A stretch of 14,182 nucleotides of DNA from Geoglobus sp. Lineage in GTDB: Archaea > Halobacteriota > Archaeoglobi > Archaeoglobales > Archaeoglobaceae. Positions 12,847 through 14,182 of this stretch are shown here, piece by piece. The notes under the pieces are model-generated. The model was not told the origin of the DNA. It saw only the letters and a list, made by a program, of their open reading frames with translations, and searched no databases. The translations under genes were made by a program, and so were the position numbers. The stretch lies in the NCBI GenBank assembly GCA_027019885.1, contig JALUWC010000137.1:1-14182 (forward strand), written 5' to 3'. The first letter of the stretch is position 1; every line of letters starts with the position of its first letter.

Positions 12847-13425
12847 ATGAACAGGAAAGTAATATTACTTTTTGCACTCATCCTGCTGGGAGCACTGATC
12901 CTTGGATGTGCCCAGCAGGAAAAGAAGCCAGAGGCTAAACCTAAGACAACTCCCACACCCAAGAAAACTGAAGTGCCTAAAGCCGGGAAAACACCAACTC
13001 CAGCAAAAACTGTAACACCAAAACCGGAAACAACCCCCAAGAAGGTCGAATCAAAAGGTCCAGTTGTTGAGTGTACGGTTTGTCACACTAAAGCAAGTGA
13101 ATACAAGCCGCATGTTGAGGGAGGACAGCTCTGTGGGAACTGCCATGGATGGGACCCACACAAAATCCATGTTGGCCCCGGCACAATAAACATAGACTGT
13201 CAGGTCTGTCACGGCTCTCCGAACAATATACATATTCCAAAACCACTTGAAAAGGGTAGAACGGTCTGTGAGAACTGTCATGCATATCCGGATCCAACTA
13301 AACCGAGCTACGGGAATCTCGTAAACATTCACCTTCCAAGAGGCAAGTACTGTACAACCTGCCACGGAACAGACATTGGTGCTCTCCATAAAGCTGCAAA
13401 CAAGTTTGTGGAGCAGGAGCAGTAA
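12847..13425 (+). CDS. Pentaheme c-type cytochrome, predicted lipoprotein (copy 1)
   Basis: A 192-residue secreted electron-transfer protein. The signal peptide ends in a lipobox LILG-C21, followed by a 50-residue linker rich in Lys, Pro and Thr (22-70), then five CxxCH haem motifs: CTVCH 76-80, CGNCH 96-100, CQVCH 118-122, CENCH 141-145 and CTTCH 169-173. Further His residues (H89, H105, H108, H127, H129, H162, H181) could serve as distal ligands, consistent with bis-His haems. Lipid anchoring outside the membrane plus a flexible linker fits an electron shuttle to terminal reductases or extracellular acceptors. The last two haem motifs and the segment between (YPDPxxPSxGNLxxIHLxRG) recur in the next gene, so the pair is a tandem duplication. 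Confidence 0.9.
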   Translation: MNRKVILLFALILLGALILGCAQQEKKPEAKPKTTPTPKKTEVPKAGKTPTPAKTVTPKPETTPKKVESKGPVVECTVCHTKASEYKPHVEGGQLCGNCHGWDPHKIHVGPGTINIDCQVCHGSPNNIHIPKPLEKGRTVCENCHAYPDPTKPSYGNLVNIHLPRGKYCTTCHGTDIGALHKAANKFVEQEQ

Positions 13426-13443
13426 TTCAGTTTGAGATTCACC

Positions 13444-14001
13444 ATGAACAGAAAAACAATTTTATTTTTTGTATTGGTACTTGTAGCGCCATTTTTCTTC
13501 ATGTGTGCTCAAAAAAATGTAAATCAGAAACCACCTGAAACGGCACCGCTTTCCACTCCAACTTCAGCGATAACTCAAACTCCCGAATCGCAGAAAAGTG
13601 TGAAAACCACCCCGCAGTTTCAAGAGGTTGTTGTTTGTGAGAACTGCCACATGAACCGTACGAGACAATACATACCACAAGCAAACAGAATTCCGGGGCA
13701 TCTGAACGGAATCGAATTCTGTGCTTACTGCCATGCAAAAGGAAACGACACTGTAAAGGCGATAGGTAACCTTCATCACAGCAAGTATTCAGACTGCAGA
13801 AAGTGCCATGTGGATTTTAATTTGAAAAAGATGGATTGTGGGAAGTGTCATGGTTACCCCGATCCATTCACTCCAAGTAACGGAAATCTGCTGACAATAC
13901 ACCTGAACAGGGGAGTTGGATGCAAGAGCTGCCACGGTGATGACTTTTTCAGGATTCACATCAAGGGCAAGAAATTCCCTGAAAAGTTTGGGATCAAGTG
14001 A
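13444..14001 (+). CDS. Pentaheme c-type cytochrome, predicted lipoprotein (copy 2)
   Basis: A 185-residue paralogue of the preceding cytochrome. The N-terminus MNRKTILFF matches MNRKVILLF of copy 1, which is why ATG 13444 is preferred over a TTG at 13432. Hydrophobic signal 5-20; Cys21 follows Met (FFFM-C), a poor lipobox, so lipidation is less certain than in copy 1. The linker (22-60) is rich in Pro, Thr, Ser and Gln rather than Lys. Five haem motifs: CENCH 65-69, CAYCH 93-97, CRKCH 118-122, CGKCH 132-136 and CKSCH 160-164. The spacing between haems 1 and 2 is longer and between 3 and 4 shorter than in copy 1, so the two have diverged in haem packing. It starts 18 bases after the first gene and is probably co-transcribed. 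Confidence 0.88.
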   Translation: MNRKTILFFVLVLVAPFFFMCAQKNVNQKPPETAPLSTPTSAITQTPESQKSVKTTPQFQEVVVCENCHMNRTRQYIPQANRIPGHLNGIEFCAYCHAKGNDTVKAIGNLHHSKYSDCRKCHVDFNLKKMDCGKCHGYPDPFTPSNGNLLTIHLNRGVGCKSCHGDDFFRIHIKGKKFPEKFGIK

Positions 14002-14182
14002 TCAGAATACGAGCGGGATGTATCCATCTGCTACGAGCTGAGAGATTATGCTTCCGACATATACAACATTTACCTTTTCCCCTATTTTTTCAGCATAGTT
14101 TTTCTTCTCAGCGATTCTCCTGCATGCCAAGGGCTTTTCGCTTATCTCCGAAAATTTTTCAATCATTGAGACTATGTCCGGA
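14002..14182 (-). CDS. C-terminal end of an unidentified protein, cut by window edge
   Basis: On the minus strand an open frame runs from the window edge to TGA at 14004-14002, about 59 residues. It includes IVSMIEKFSEISEKPLACRR, then IAEKKNYAEKIGEKVNVVYV and finally GSIISQLVADGYIPLVF. The composition (helical, Lys/Glu-rich, then a strand) looks like real coding sequence, and its stop directly abuts the stop of the cytochrome gene. I do not recognise the family from this fragment; one Cys is present and there is no clear motif. Confidence 0.6.
   Translation of the reverse strand, partial: PDIVSMIEKFSEISEKPLACRRIAEKKNYAEKIGEKVNVVYVGSIISQLVADGYIPLVF

Noticed and set aside
12922..13060. Apparent repeats rich in AAA, CCA and ACN codons
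   Set aside because: Encodes the Lys/Pro/Thr linker of the lipoprotein; irregular, not a DNA repeat array.

Overview
The window looks like chromosomal DNA of an archaeon, most likely an iron- or sulfur-compound-respiring member of the Archaeoglobales (Geoglobus/Ferroglobus type). Reasons: archaeal TATA-box promoters 24-30 bases before starts, several apparently leaderless genes next to genes with GGAGG-type ribosome sites, tRNA genes without an encoded CCA, KaiC/RAD55-like ATPases, and multiheme c-type cytochromes together with cytochrome c maturation genes. The genus is inference. Gene density is high; no gap exceeds 300 bases (largest are 67-227 and 4449-4628), and there is no sign of a mobile element or CRISPR.

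Layout: (1) a partial tRNA-Ala(GGC) gene, minus strand, at the left edge. (2) A plus-strand operon at 228-3454: a membrane-anchored monoheme protein, a CcmH-like protein, CcmF and a second CcmH-like protein, i.e. part of the System I haem-attachment machinery. (3) Convergent to it, a two-gene unit (4448 down to 3451) encoding a BlaI/MecI-type repressor and an integral-membrane HExxH metallopeptidase without a recognisable sensor domain. (4) A tightly packed plus-strand operon at 4629-8520: CstA-family transporter, small unknown protein, ArsA/Get3-like ATPase, MIP18/DUF59 protein, and an unknown single-span membrane protein. (5) Two divergent D-2-hydroxyacid dehydrogenase genes (8521-9477 minus, 9584-10525 plus). 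(6) tRNA-Pro(GGG), minus strand. (7) Three tandem KaiC/RAD55-family genes (10727-12780), only the last of which keeps a Walker A motif. (8) Two tandem pentaheme cytochromes with lipoprotein-like N-termini (12847-14001), products that would need the haem-attachment machinery of region 2. (9) The 3' end of an unidentified minus-strand gene that runs off the right edge.

The most interesting signal is regulatory. The same dyad, TTTTAC-N7-GTAAAA, occurs just after the TATA box of the cytochrome maturation operon (187-205) and again just before its ccmH gene (627-644 core). A close variant, TTTAC-N7-GTTAT, lies at the equivalent position in the blaI-like promoter (4456-4472). BlaI/MecI repressors are known to bind TACA/TGTA-type dyads. 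I therefore infer a local circuit in which the membrane peptidase/BlaI-like pair controls itself and cytochrome c maturation. Second in interest are the KaiC-like triad with two members lacking a P-loop, and the CstA/ArsA/DUF59 operon.
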